From: Dyadobacter sandarakinus
GTDB lineage: Bacteria > Bacteroidota > Bacteroidia > Cytophagales > Spirosomataceae
DNA: 64,000 bases
Assembly: GCF_016894445.1 (NCBI RefSeq)
Contig: NZ_CP056775.1
Coordinates: 4,824,001 to 4,888,000 of the forward strand
Direction: 5' to 3'
Positions 26,255 to 35,115 of the stretch are shown here, in pieces. Within the stretch, counting starts at the first letter, position 1. Every line of letters begins with the position of its first letter. The translations under genes were made by a program, and so were the position numbers. The notes under the pieces were generated by a model that saw only the letters and a program-made list of their open reading frames with translations, had not been told where the DNA came from and did not search any database.

Positions 26255-27412
26255 ATGGCAGAAGTCCGGCATTTGGCAGTAAACTGGGTTGACGGGATGA
26301 AGATCTCGCGCCAGCATTTTACCGAAACTGATCATTACCATACCGATCAGCTCAGATTGGGCTTACAGGCTGGTCTCACTACCCTGACCTATGGATTGCT
26401 GCCGCCGGACACGTCTGAATCGCTCAGCATGCAGGTACTCGGCGATACCAGCAGGCAGGTGCGCATTGAGGTGCATACGTGCAGGGCCATCATGCCCAAT
26501 GGTATGCTGCTGAACATCCGGGAAGAGGACGGATTAAGGCTGGATACTGCCGTGCCCGGCATCCTGGAACAGTATCATCTGCCTGATGGTCAGCCTTATA
26601 CATTTTATATTGTAATAGCAGTGGATCCGTTCAAGCGGCAGATCACGGGCAAGCCGCTCGACTCGGAAGTGCCTGTAAGACATCCGTATACAATCCCCGC
26701 ATGTACCCTAAGCCTGGTACCGTCGGGCTTTGTGAATGCAGGTCAATGGAGCGGGAGCGGGCTGCTGATCGGGAAAATAGATTATGCCAATACAGAGCTG
26801 CATGTAGTGCACGAGTTCATTCCTGCTTGCACAACTGTAAAAAGCCATAAAAACCTGCGCGAATGGTATAACAAAGCCGGTACGCTCCTCAGCGATATAG
26901 AAACGGCATCCTTCCGCATTCTGCAGAAGATCAGGACCAAAAATCAGAAAAGTACCTTGTCGGACAGCATTCAGGTACTTGTTGAAAAGCTTGTCAATGT
27001 ATTAGCCATGAATCAGATTACCTTTCAGCGCCTGAGTCCCAGCCAGCCTCCTGCCTGCATGGTTGTGCAGCTTGTGCAGGTGGCTGGCAGCATCCGCTCC
27101 GTGCTGGAATGTCTTACCGAAAGAGAGAAAGAAGAAGTCCTAGGATACCTGGGAGAGTGGGCAGATGATACCCCCGGGAGCCTTGAAAAGCAGGTACTAT
27201 CCGTGTTGCAGGTACCTTATGAGCACAATGAAGCCTTGCCGTGCCTGCAAACCATCGGTCATTTTCTGGAAGTGTGGGCAGCCTTGTTCATCAAGCTCAG
27301 TCAGCTCGAATTTATTGGAAAACGCAAAGGTCAGCAGGTATTTATCATAGAAAGCCCTGTGCAAGATCCGCCCCAGCAGGACAAGCCGCGGCCGCGGTGG
27401 AGCCCTATCTAG
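26255..27412 (+). CDS. tssK: T6SS baseplate protein TssK
   Basis: The 385-residue protein begins with VRHLAVNWVDGMKISRQHFTETDHY, close to the TssK signature W..GM.....HF in which an N-terminal strand docks to the baseplate. The middle is a helical bundle (about 200-330) and the end a small C-terminal domain. TssK trimers link the TssF/G baseplate wedges to the membrane complex in the cytoplasm. In T6SS-iii the membrane partner is not TssJLM. It is encoded first in the structural run tssK-tssO-tssH. Confidence 0.87.
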   Translation: MAEVRHLAVNWVDGMKISRQHFTETDHYHTDQLRLGLQAGLTTLTYGLLPPDTSESLSMQVLGDTSRQVRIEVHTCRAIMPNGMLLNIREEDGLRLDTAVPGILEQYHLPDGQPYTFYIVIAVDPFKRQITGKPLDSEVPVRHPYTIPACTLSLVPSGFVNAGQWSGSGLLIGKIDYANTELHVVHEFIPACTTVKSHKNLREWYNKAGTLLSDIETASFRILQKIRTKNQKSTLSDSIQVLVEKLVNVLAMNQITFQRLSPSQPPACMVVQLVQVAGSIRSVLECLTEREKEEVLGYLGEWADDTPGSLEKQVLSVLQVPYEHNEALPCLQTIGHFLEVWAALFIKLSQLEFIGKRKGQQVFIIESPVQDPPQQDKPRPRWSPI

Positions 27413-27436
27413 TTTTTGCACAAAACAAAAAGCAAC

Positions 27437-28372
27437 ATGGAGCCCGAAAACAAGCAACAAAGAAAGTCTGCCATCGGGAGGTTTGTGGGCATGTACATGC
27501 TCTCGCTTACATTCCCCATCGCCGCGGTACTGCTGCTGCTGAAGGTACCGGACGCAGTAGAGTCCACCGCCTCGGACCGGTACCGGGAGATTGTGGAAGA
27601 GCAGGAACCGCTGCTGACCGATACCGATACCCTCAGCCTGATTTCACGCAAGCTGATCCAGCAGGACGGCATATACAGCAGTGCTACCGACGAAATGGCC
27701 AGGGCCACGGCCCGCACGCAGCTGGTGGATATCGAAAGCAGGATCAATGGTATCATGAGTCACTTCAATGTGCTGGCAGCATCGGCCAGGAATGAGCAGA
27801 ACAAGAGGCTGAGTACCGGGGTGGCACGGTTGACGGAGGCTCTGGTCACATACCGCCAAACCATTGGCGAACTAAGGAAAACGCTGGACAGCAAAGGCAT
27901 TGACATACAGGTTATGAATGATCTGCGCAGCCAGATCAACCTGAAAGACCTGGAAATAAAAAGTATGGAAAGACAGCTGCTCGCCGGAGCTATGGCAGGA
28001 GCTGGCGGTGGTGGAGGCGGTGGCGGCGGTGATACGAAAGACTTGCAGGCAAAGCTCACAACAGCCCAGCGCGATCTGGAAAATTGCCGCTCCGGGCGCT
28101 CCGGCGGAGATGCAGGTTTGCAAAAGCAACTTGACGATTGCATCGCCGCCAATGCAGGAAAGGCAGTCACTTACCGCGAGTGGCTCCGGTTTTCGGAGGG
28201 GGAGGGATACTACCAGCTGCTGACCCAGGGAAACCTTCGCAAAAACGACCGTAAAGTGTGCTACGAGCAGGCCAAGCAGATTTTCGACGGTCTGCAGCTT
28301 TCTACCGCCAATCGGGAAATGAAAACAAAAGCCACGGAAAGGCTCGCCGGTTTACAAAAAAATCAACCCTGA
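27437..28372 (+). CDS. tssO: T6SS-iii membrane protein TssO-like
   Basis: The ATG at 27437 gives 311 residues. One N-terminal transmembrane helix (about 15-37) precedes a periplasmic region with long coiled-coil segments. A remarkable glycine run (AGAGGGGGGGGGD, about 186-198) breaks the coils, and a small C-terminal globular part follows. A single-span protein directly after tssK fits TssO, a Bacteroidota-specific T6SS component thought to be part of the trans-envelope complex. It is longer than typical TssO and I assign it from topology and position, so the name is tentative. Confidence 0.65.
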   Translation: MEPENKQQRKSAIGRFVGMYMLSLTFPIAAVLLLLKVPDAVESTASDRYREIVEEQEPLLTDTDTLSLISRKLIQQDGIYSSATDEMARATARTQLVDIESRINGIMSHFNVLAASARNEQNKRLSTGVARLTEALVTYRQTIGELRKTLDSKGIDIQVMNDLRSQINLKDLEIKSMERQLLAGAMAGAGGGGGGGGGDTKDLQAKLTTAQRDLENCRSGRSGGDAGLQKQLDDCIAANAGKAVTYREWLRFSEGEGYYQLLTQGNLRKNDRKVCYEQAKQIFDGLQLSTANREMKTKATERLAGLQKNQP

Positions 28373-28407
28373 CGAAGCCGCTTTTTACGCCTAAACCAAC
28401 AACCAAG

Positions 28408-30879
28408 ATGCAAACCGAAGCACTTAAACATGCATTGACCATCGCCCGATCGCTGGCACGCGAGTACCGCCAGGAACGTTTTGGGCCCGCACACCTGCTC
28501 ATGGCATTGCTGCACGCGGATGTAGGGCTGGCCTCCGAGCTGATGATTGCGGGTAAAGATGTAGGTTACCTGCGCGACTGGGCCGAAGTGCGGCTGGAAG
28601 AATGTCCGAAGTCGGTAAAAGTGCCCGAAGTACCCGGCGCTGATGAAGCTGCCGCCGCCTGCCTTGAACTGGCAAACCTGGTGGCCATGCAGCTCAACTG
28701 TGATACCGACCCGCTCTGTACGCTTGCGGCACTCCTGAAACCAGGCATTGCATTTTCGGCTGCACAGCTCAAATCACTGCCATTGACACAAAAAGAAGTG
28801 CTTGCGCTGGGTCAGAGCAATGCAGCAGCACCTGAAACCGTCAGGAGCCAGAACCCCGGCAGTGCACCTGCAAGTCAGGGGCAGGGCTACCTTGAAAAAT
28901 TTACGACAGACAAAACACAGAAAGCTGCTGCCGGAAAAATGGATGCGATCATCGGACGTGACCGGGAGATCAGGCAAATGGCCGAGATCCTTAGCCGGCG
29001 CAGCAAGCCCAATGTAATCCTGACCGGTGAGCCGGGCGTAGGAAAGTCGGCGCTGGTAGATGGTTTTGCAATGCTGATTATGGATAAAAAAGTGCCTCAG
29101 CTGCTGCAAAATGCAAGATTGATCGAACTTGATACCGGGGCGCTGGTAGCAGGTGCTTCCTACAAAGGAGAGATCGAGGAGCGTATAAAAGGTGTGCTGG
29201 CCGCATTGAGGACGCTGGACAAGGCTATTTTGTTTATTGACGAAATACATGTTTTGCTGGACCCGAAAGGATCAATCGGGACGGGCGTGGCGCAGCTGCT
29301 GAAACCGGAACTGGCGCGGGGTGAGCTTACGATCATCGGCGCTACCACAACCGAAGAGTATCGCAGGTACATCGAAAAGGACGAGGCTTTTTCAAGAAGG
29401 TTTGAGGTGCTGAAGGTAGACGAGCCCGATGAAGCTGCTGCTACCCGCATGATCGAGCACCTGCTGCCGGCGTATGAGCAGCATCATGGCCTTCGTGTGG
29501 CAGCAGGTACAGCAGCGAAAGCTGTAAAGTTGTCGAAGCGATATATCAAAGACCGGCGTTTACCGGACGTGGCCCTCGACCTGCTCGATCGTACGATGGC
29601 CGCCATGCGCCTCATGGATGAAGTATCCGAAAATGAGATCAATGAACTGCAAGCCGGGCTTGAAGCACTTTCGGCTGTGGATGAGGCAGAGCAACTGCAT
29701 GAGCTGCGCTGGTTTGCCCGGCAGCTTGGCGAGCGGCTGAGCCCGCTACTCACAGGCAGAATGGAGAAAGAGCCGGATTCTGTACCCGAAGATCCTGAGT
29801 ATCTGTATCATCAGATTGCTGGTCAGCTTGATGCACTGCGTGTGCTGGCGGCTGAGCGGACGGGTATGGTTGGGAAAAATGAAATTGCTGCAATTATCTC
29901 GGCCAAAACCGGCATCCCACTGGGAAAACTGCAAAGCTCCGAGCGCGACCGGCTGCTGGAAATAGGAGAGGTGCTGAAAAAAAGGGTTCTGGGTCAGGAT
30001 CATGCCGTGAAAGCATTAAGCGAGGCCATCCTCGAATCACGCTCCGGGCTGATCAGGCCCGGACAGCCTATCGGATCTTTTTTCCTGCTGGGGCCCACGG
30101 GTACTGGCAAAACAGAAATTGCAAAAGCACTGGCCGATTTTCTGTTCAATGACGAGTCCTTTCTGATCCGATTTGATATGTCGGAGTTCAAGGAGGAGCA
30201 TTCGGCAGCGCTGCTCTACGGTGCGCCGCCGGGCTATGTAGGCTACGAAGAAGGTGGCCTGCTGGTGAACAGGATCCGGCAAAAACCTTATTCAGTCGTT
30301 TTATTTGATGAGATCGAAAAGGCGCATCCATCTGTGTTTGACCTTTTTTTACAAATACTGGACGAAGGCAAGCTGCATGACCGGATGGGTAAGGAAGGCG
30401 ATTTTTCCAATGCAGTCATCCTTTTTACTTCCAATATCGGGCAGGAGCACATTGTAAAAGAGTTTGGCCAAGGTCATGTGCCGGCTTCTCAGGACCTCAT
30501 GGAAATCATGGCCCGGTACTTCCGCCCTGAGTTTCTGGCAAGGCTTACCGAAATCATCCCGTTTGCACCTATAAGTGAAGACCATGTGGTTGGAATATTT
30601 GACATGCACCTGCGCGGACTCACGGACATGCTCGAAAAACAAGGCATTACGCTGGACATTTCGGCAGAGGCCCGAAGGCAGATTGCCATGCAGGGTTTTA
30701 CACCCAGGTATGGCGTACGCCCGCTCAAAGGCGTGATCCGGAATTTGCTGCGGCGGCCGATCAGCCGCATGATCATTGCAGGGGAAATCGGGAAGGATAC
30801 GGTGCTGTGCATTGATACCGACGAAAATGGCGCAATCACCTGGAATCCTAAAAGTGTAGTTCCGGAAGGGGTAAACTAA
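28408..30879 (+). CDS. tssH: T6SS sheath-disassembly AAA+ ATPase TssH (ClpV)
   Basis: The ATG at 28408 gives 823 residues. An N-terminal Clp-N domain (1-140: ERFGPAHLLMALLHADVGL) precedes two AAA+ modules. Module 1 has Walker A GEPGVGKSALVDG and Walker B AILFIDEIH; module 2 has Walker A GPTGTGKTEIAKA and Walker B SVVLFDEIEKAHP. A ClpB-like middle domain is only short, as in ClpV. It unfolds contracted TssB/TssC sheath for reuse. No ClpP-binding tripeptide loop is evident. It is 35 bp downstream of tssO. Confidence 0.95.
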   Translation: MQTEALKHALTIARSLAREYRQERFGPAHLLMALLHADVGLASELMIAGKDVGYLRDWAEVRLEECPKSVKVPEVPGADEAAAACLELANLVAMQLNCDTDPLCTLAALLKPGIAFSAAQLKSLPLTQKEVLALGQSNAAAPETVRSQNPGSAPASQGQGYLEKFTTDKTQKAAAGKMDAIIGRDREIRQMAEILSRRSKPNVILTGEPGVGKSALVDGFAMLIMDKKVPQLLQNARLIELDTGALVAGASYKGEIEERIKGVLAALRTLDKAILFIDEIHVLLDPKGSIGTGVAQLLKPELARGELTIIGATTTEEYRRYIEKDEAFSRRFEVLKVDEPDEAAATRMIEHLLPAYEQHHGLRVAAGTAAKAVKLSKRYIKDRRLPDVALDLLDRTMAAMRLMDEVSENEINELQAGLEALSAVDEAEQLHELRWFARQLGERLSPLLTGRMEKEPDSVPEDPEYLYHQIAGQLDALRVLAAERTGMVGKNEIAAIISAKTGIPLGKLQSSERDRLLEIGEVLKKRVLGQDHAVKALSEAILESRSGLIRPGQPIGSFFLLGPTGTGKTEIAKALADFLFNDESFLIRFDMSEFKEEHSAALLYGAPPGYVGYEEGGLLVNRIRQKPYSVVLFDEIEKAHPSVFDLFLQILDEGKLHDRMGKEGDFSNAVILFTSNIGQEHIVKEFGQGHVPASQDLMEIMARYFRPEFLARLTEIIPFAPISEDHVVGIFDMHLRGLTDMLEKQGITLDISAEARRQIAMQGFTPRYGVRPLKGVIRNLLRRPISRMIIAGEIGKDTVLCIDTDENGAITWNPKSVVPEGVN

Positions 30880-30885
30880 CCAGCC

Positions 30886-31803
30886 ATGACCTATCATATC
30901 TTTCTGAAATCAAGAAATTGGGACTCGGTACTATTACCCCTGGACGATCATCAGCTGGACCTTACATTTCAGTTCAGGGTGTTTTTGGAAAAAATAGAAC
31001 CAACTGAAAAAAGGGTTGTCCTTGACCTGGTATGTGATGGCCAGGGACATGTGACGGAAATCGGAACCTGGCACAAGTACCACATTGATCCATGGGCACC
31101 GGGTCAATGGGAGGATTTTGAGCGCAAATTCAGGAATACAGTGATTACGTTCTGGGACAAACAGTTTGAGCTGGTTCCCAACCAGCCCTGGTTACCGACC
31201 CGCACCGGGCTGGCAGCCGCAACAATCAACTGCGGGATAGCCGTAGAAATCGTAAAAACCAGCCCGCAGCAGTCGCACGTGAAGTGTGAGGTGTTCAACA
31301 CCCGTGCTATGCCGAAAACCATGCGCAGCGCCGTCGCTGTGGACCTGGTACCCAAGATAGCGCTGCTCAACCGTACCGACGTGGACATGGACGTGCTGCA
31401 TTGGGAGCCGCATATTTTCCGCAGGGAACCCAACCTGACGAAAGTCAATGGTGAGCCGCATGCGGTGGATTATTTCAGGAGCGTGCTGGCGCACGAGTTT
31501 GGGCACGTACTGGAGTTACCCCATGTACGGGGTACAGGAAATATCGCCGGAGACTACGGGAGCGAAGACATTGCGTATGCCGACACCATCATGGGTATGG
31601 GCTCCCGGATGATCAGTAAATACGCAGAACCCTGGCTGAAACGGCTGGAAATGCATTTGGTACGTCGCGTACCTCAGGACCCGTCAGTGAGGTTTACAGC
31701 CCGGGTGAGCAGGACACAGCTTGATACCCACTGGGACCATGGCAGGCTGATCCATGTTGGCGGGGCTCTGTCCATACCTGCTGACGCGTTCGGCAGACCG
31801 TAA
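30886..31803 (+). CDS. Metzincin-type zinc metallopeptidase, candidate T6SS effector
   Basis: The 305-residue protein has the zinc motif H203-E204-F-G-H207-V-L-E210-L-P-H213, a metzincin HExxHxxGxxH pattern with Glu in the Gly position. It is followed by IMGMG (Met236/Met238), which fits the Met-turn of that clan. There is no signal peptide, transmembrane helix or pro-domain with Cys switch. The N-terminal ~190 residues are beta-rich and I do not recognise them. It starts 6 bp after tssH inside the T6SS operon. A cytosolic peptidase in this position is a natural candidate for a delivered cargo, but a maturation role for T6SS parts is possible. Confidence 0.75.
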   Translation: MTYHIFLKSRNWDSVLLPLDDHQLDLTFQFRVFLEKIEPTEKRVVLDLVCDGQGHVTEIGTWHKYHIDPWAPGQWEDFERKFRNTVITFWDKQFELVPNQPWLPTRTGLAAATINCGIAVEIVKTSPQQSHVKCEVFNTRAMPKTMRSAVAVDLVPKIALLNRTDVDMDVLHWEPHIFRREPNLTKVNGEPHAVDYFRSVLAHEFGHVLELPHVRGTGNIAGDYGSEDIAYADTIMGMGSRMISKYAEPWLKRLEMHLVRRVPQDPSVRFTARVSRTQLDTHWDHGRLIHVGGALSIPADAFGRP

Positions 31804-31830
31804 AGTCATTATCAATCGAGGAAAATAATC

Positions 31831-32814
31831 ATGGCAAAGATCGACTATCAGTTTGATTACGAAGATATTTTCGCAAACCAGGATGCGGAGGATGAAAAGT
31901 ACTTTTCAGAAAATGGCTTGCCGATCAGGGCATTGCGGCTGTACAACTTCAAAACCGATGTGGCCCAGCTGATTGACAATCATAAGGTTGGTATTTACAA
32001 CCATATATACATGCCGATGCGGTCGCAAACAGATTACTGGATCAACCTGGTGGGGTATGCCAGTAAAATAGGTAACCGCTCACACAATATGAACCTCTCG
32101 CTGCAAAGGTGTGCCGAAGTGCAGAAGGAGATCGTGACGGGTAAAAACCGGTTGTATGTGGCCGAGTTCAGGAAAACCGTTGCCCGGGGTTCCGACGCAA
32201 GCCCCGATAATCCCGGTGACGACTTCGGGTACTGGAGGTCGGTAAAGATATATGTGCACAAAGGCGCGCCGCCTCCGCCATTACCTGCTCCCAAGCCCCC
32301 GGTTTCCAGACTCGTGACACAGCGGTTTGCGCTCAAAATGATGGGAGGGCAGTCCCTGTCGTTGTTTAAGTTCCTGGGCCGCGATGAGTATGTGTTTCAG
32401 ATCAAAGACGTGGATTCGGGTGCGGTGAGATGCTTCCTGTACCGAGGAACATCCGTATCGGTAGGTTTGCCCGGCATGCCCGTTTCCATTAGCGGATCCA
32501 GCGATTGGGTGCCTTTTTCGACCATCTCACATTTTGCATTGACCGTCGATGACTTTAATAATGTGATGATGGGCGTTGGGCAGGAACCCGGCATTTCGGC
32601 AGGGTCTACTTCAGTGAGGGGACTATTTTACATTGATTTTGGACGAATGGTCGACAGCCAGCAATTCGTAGTCCGGGAAACAGAAATTGTTCCGCCTATC
32701 CTCGTACTGTCGGCCGATACAGGCGCCGGTATTTCAGGAAGCTTTGGAAAAAGCAACGGCAGGCTCAGGATGGTAACCTGCCCGAAAGATCCCACCGTGC
32801 CCGATTGGGCCTGA
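31831..32814 (+). CDS. Protein with internal OmpA-like motif, unknown function
   Basis: The 327-residue protein has no signal peptide. Residues about 71-103 read like the core of an OmpA C-terminal domain (INLVGYASKIGNRS, NMNLSLQRCAEVQKEI), the peptidoglycan-binding helix-strand unit. A proline-rich linker (KGAPPPPLPAPKPP, about 145-158) leads to a ~165-residue beta-rich domain (FALKMMGGQSLSLFK, SVSVGLPGMPVSISG). The layout resembles two-domain cargo or adaptor proteins. It lies 27 bp after the metallopeptidase gene and may be its partner, inhibitor or a second cargo; I cannot decide. Confidence 0.55.
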   Translation: MAKIDYQFDYEDIFANQDAEDEKYFSENGLPIRALRLYNFKTDVAQLIDNHKVGIYNHIYMPMRSQTDYWINLVGYASKIGNRSHNMNLSLQRCAEVQKEIVTGKNRLYVAEFRKTVARGSDASPDNPGDDFGYWRSVKIYVHKGAPPPPLPAPKPPVSRLVTQRFALKMMGGQSLSLFKFLGRDEYVFQIKDVDSGAVRCFLYRGTSVSVGLPGMPVSISGSSDWVPFSTISHFALTVDDFNNVMMGVGQEPGISAGSTSVRGLFYIDFGRMVDSQQFVVRETEIVPPILVLSADTGAGISGSFGKSNGRLRMVTCPKDPTVPDWA

Positions 32815-32844
32815 TGTTCTATTTTTTGTAAAACAACATAAATC

Positions 32845-33984
32845 ATGCAAAAGCTAGTCAGTTTCCTTGTTCTGGCACTCGTGCCGGTCATGCAGGCCTG
32901 CGACCTTTTTGGCCCGGTAGATGCGCTGAGCCCGGTAACTTCCGAGGTACTGGTACTGCAGGTCATTGCCACAGGTGCCAATGTAAGCGGGCACATTGCT
33001 GACCCCGCCGCGGGCAACAGCCGGCAGGAGAAAAAAAGCGGGCAGATCGTGGATTATGGTTTTGTATACGGTACCAAAATTGATCCGGTCATAGAAAATG
33101 ACAAAACCCAGCGCGTAGGTGTAGACATTCCGGAAAGTTCCAGGATCTTCGATGCGTGGATTTCGGGCCTGTCTGTCAATACAACCTACTACATCCGGGT
33201 TTATGCAAGAAACGAGGGCGGCGGCATAGCCTACGGGCCATCGGTGAGCATTGTCACCGGCAACTACGTGCTCCCTTTGCTGACGACCAATCAGATCACC
33301 GGCATTACCGCAAATGCTGCGGTGGTTAACTTCACCATTGTAAATACAGGTACGGTCCCCATCCTGGCTTACGGGGTTTGCTACTCCAATGAAAATCAGC
33401 TGCCGACACCCTATAATTCTAAGTTACAGGTAGATGGTGCCGTACGCACGGGATCGTTCAAGCTTAACCTGGATAAGCTTTCGGACGGAACTACCTACTT
33501 CGTACGGCCTTATGTAATTACCGGGGGAGGCATATCCTACGGGAGGGTAGTCACCTTCACAGCCGGTCAGCCGGCCATTTTAAAGGACACCACCTTTGTC
33601 ATGAACTATTCCAATACCTACGATCTTGAAACCGGCGAAATTCAGATGCGCAATGGAATGGAAGACCTTTACTGGTACCCCTACGGGCAGCCGGCAGGTA
33701 TTTATCCTAAAAATGGCGCAAAGTATGCTGTCCTGCCCGATGGTACTGATTTCAATAAGCTCCGGTACAGCGACCTGCTTTCACAAAATTACTCGGGCAA
33801 CTTTGTGGACGGCAGTTATACGGCCAAAACCAACAAGCTCAAAAACGGGACGGTGGTAGCTTATATCACCAATGTGGGCCACTACGGCAAGATGCGGATC
33901 AATTCTAAAGGTACCGACCGTACCGATACCGACGTGTACTCAGGCAATATGGAAGTGTCTGTGGTGACCTACAACAACGACTAG
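32845..33984 (+). CDS. Lipoprotein with fibronectin-III-like repeats
   Basis: The 379-residue protein has a lipoprotein signal (LALVPVMQACD, Cys about 19). Two or three Fn3-like modules are each marked by TTYY(I/F)V(R)VY/PY and an SYG / AYGPSVS element (about 30-140 and 145-245), followed by a unique C-terminal domain. Such modules mediate protein contact at the cell surface or in the periplasm. It is 30 bp after the OmpA-motif gene within the T6SS cluster. Possible roles are immunity protein for the metallopeptidase or an outer-membrane part of the apparatus. Confidence 0.65.
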   Translation: MQKLVSFLVLALVPVMQACDLFGPVDALSPVTSEVLVLQVIATGANVSGHIADPAAGNSRQEKKSGQIVDYGFVYGTKIDPVIENDKTQRVGVDIPESSRIFDAWISGLSVNTTYYIRVYARNEGGGIAYGPSVSIVTGNYVLPLLTTNQITGITANAAVVNFTIVNTGTVPILAYGVCYSNENQLPTPYNSKLQVDGAVRTGSFKLNLDKLSDGTTYFVRPYVITGGGISYGRVVTFTAGQPAILKDTTFVMNYSNTYDLETGEIQMRNGMEDLYWYPYGQPAGIYPKNGAKYAVLPDGTDFNKLRYSDLLSQNYSGNFVDGSYTAKTNKLKNGTVVAYITNVGHYGKMRINSKGTDRTDTDVYSGNMEVSVVTYNND

Positions 33985-33999
33985 AAAACCGTAACGTAT

Positions 34000-35115
34000 A
34001 TGCATATCCGTAAATTAACAGTTGTACTGATGCTCCTGCTCCTGCAGTACCACACGCATGCCCAGGACAGGATCTGGCTGGATAATGGAAATCCGGTGCA
34101 GGCCAAGCTGAGCAAGGCTATGGACGGAAAGCTGGAATGGATTGCGTCCGACAACATCCCGCGGGTGTACAGCCGCAAAAGGTTTCTGGTGGTCTTTTCA
34201 ACCTCGGGGCATTATCTGGTGATTTCGGAGCTGCATGACAATAACAGCAAGGCGCAGGCACAGATCGAGACGTTTTACAAGGCAGGCTCACGGCAGGCAA
34301 GTCAGGATATTATCGTCAAAACAGTGCCGCTCACGGTAATTACCGGCAGCATATCCTACGAAAGCGATGAAGTGATCAACTACCTGGCTGCCAATGGCAA
34401 TCCGGCCTCAATCAGCAAGGAAGAGGTAGCCGCTGTGATCTATAAAGACGGGCGGCACGAGATCCTGCGCGATGTAGTGGATGTAGCTCCGCTGCTGGCT
34501 GAGGTTCACAAGGATATTGAGCGGAAAGAAAAAGAAATGCCTCCTGCATCAAAAACATCCGCTAATCCGAAGAAAGAGCAGCCGGCAAAGCCCACAGAGC
34601 CTGCAAAGCCCGTGCTGACAGAGGTGGAATACAGGGAATACAGCGAAAAAGGCATTCGGCGGGTGGATGAATTTACTTCCTACCTGAAAATTATCGGGAA
34701 TAAAAGTCTGCGCTCGGAAGAGAAGAACAAGGCTGTACAACAGGCCCTGAGCCTTTTTGAGCCACAGGCCACCGTAGCCGTGAGCTCTGCGAGGGGCGTA
34801 AGAAAATACCCGGTCCGGGAATACCTGAACAGACTAAAATTACTGCCTTATGCATCCGTGAACATCACCTGGAATGAGGTCAAATATATCAGCGGGTTGA
34901 AACAGGAGTCCGATGGCAACTACTATGGGACAATTTCCGCACAACAGGTTTTTGAAGGGTTTTCGGCCAATGGAAAAGTCGCGTACGGGGATATTACCCG
35001 GAAAAACATCCGGGTAAAGCTGGAATCATACCAGAAAACCATCGACGGAAAAGATACTGTCAACTGGGAAGTACTGCTGGGAAACATAGGCATTGAAACC
35101 ACCGAAGGACAATGA
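34000..35115 (+). CDS. Periplasmic protein of unknown family in the T6SS cluster
   Basis: The 371-residue protein has a signal peptide (MHIRKLTVVLMLLLL, cleavage after HAQ). The N-terminal half is beta-rich (DRIWLDNGNPVQAKLS; SKEEVAAVIYKDGRHEIL) and resembles small DUF4369-like or SH3-like folds. A charged, Pro/Lys-rich linker (about 180-205) leads to a C-terminal alpha/beta domain with a NTF2-like look (AVQQALSLFEP, VREYLNRL, GDITRKNIRVKLE). It overlaps the OmpA gene by 4 bp. I do not recognise it as TssP, Q or R. Confidence 0.6.
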   Translation: MHIRKLTVVLMLLLLQYHTHAQDRIWLDNGNPVQAKLSKAMDGKLEWIASDNIPRVYSRKRFLVVFSTSGHYLVISELHDNNSKAQAQIETFYKAGSRQASQDIIVKTVPLTVITGSISYESDEVINYLAANGNPASISKEEVAAVIYKDGRHEILRDVVDVAPLLAEVHKDIERKEKEMPPASKTSANPKKEQPAKPTEPAKPVLTEVEYREYSEKGIRRVDEFTSYLKIIGNKSLRSEEKNKAVQQALSLFEPQATVAVSSARGVRKYPVREYLNRLKLLPYASVNITWNEVKYISGLKQESDGNYYGTISAQQVFEGFSANGKVAYGDITRKNIRVKLESYQKTIDGKDTVNWEVLLGNIGIETTEGQ

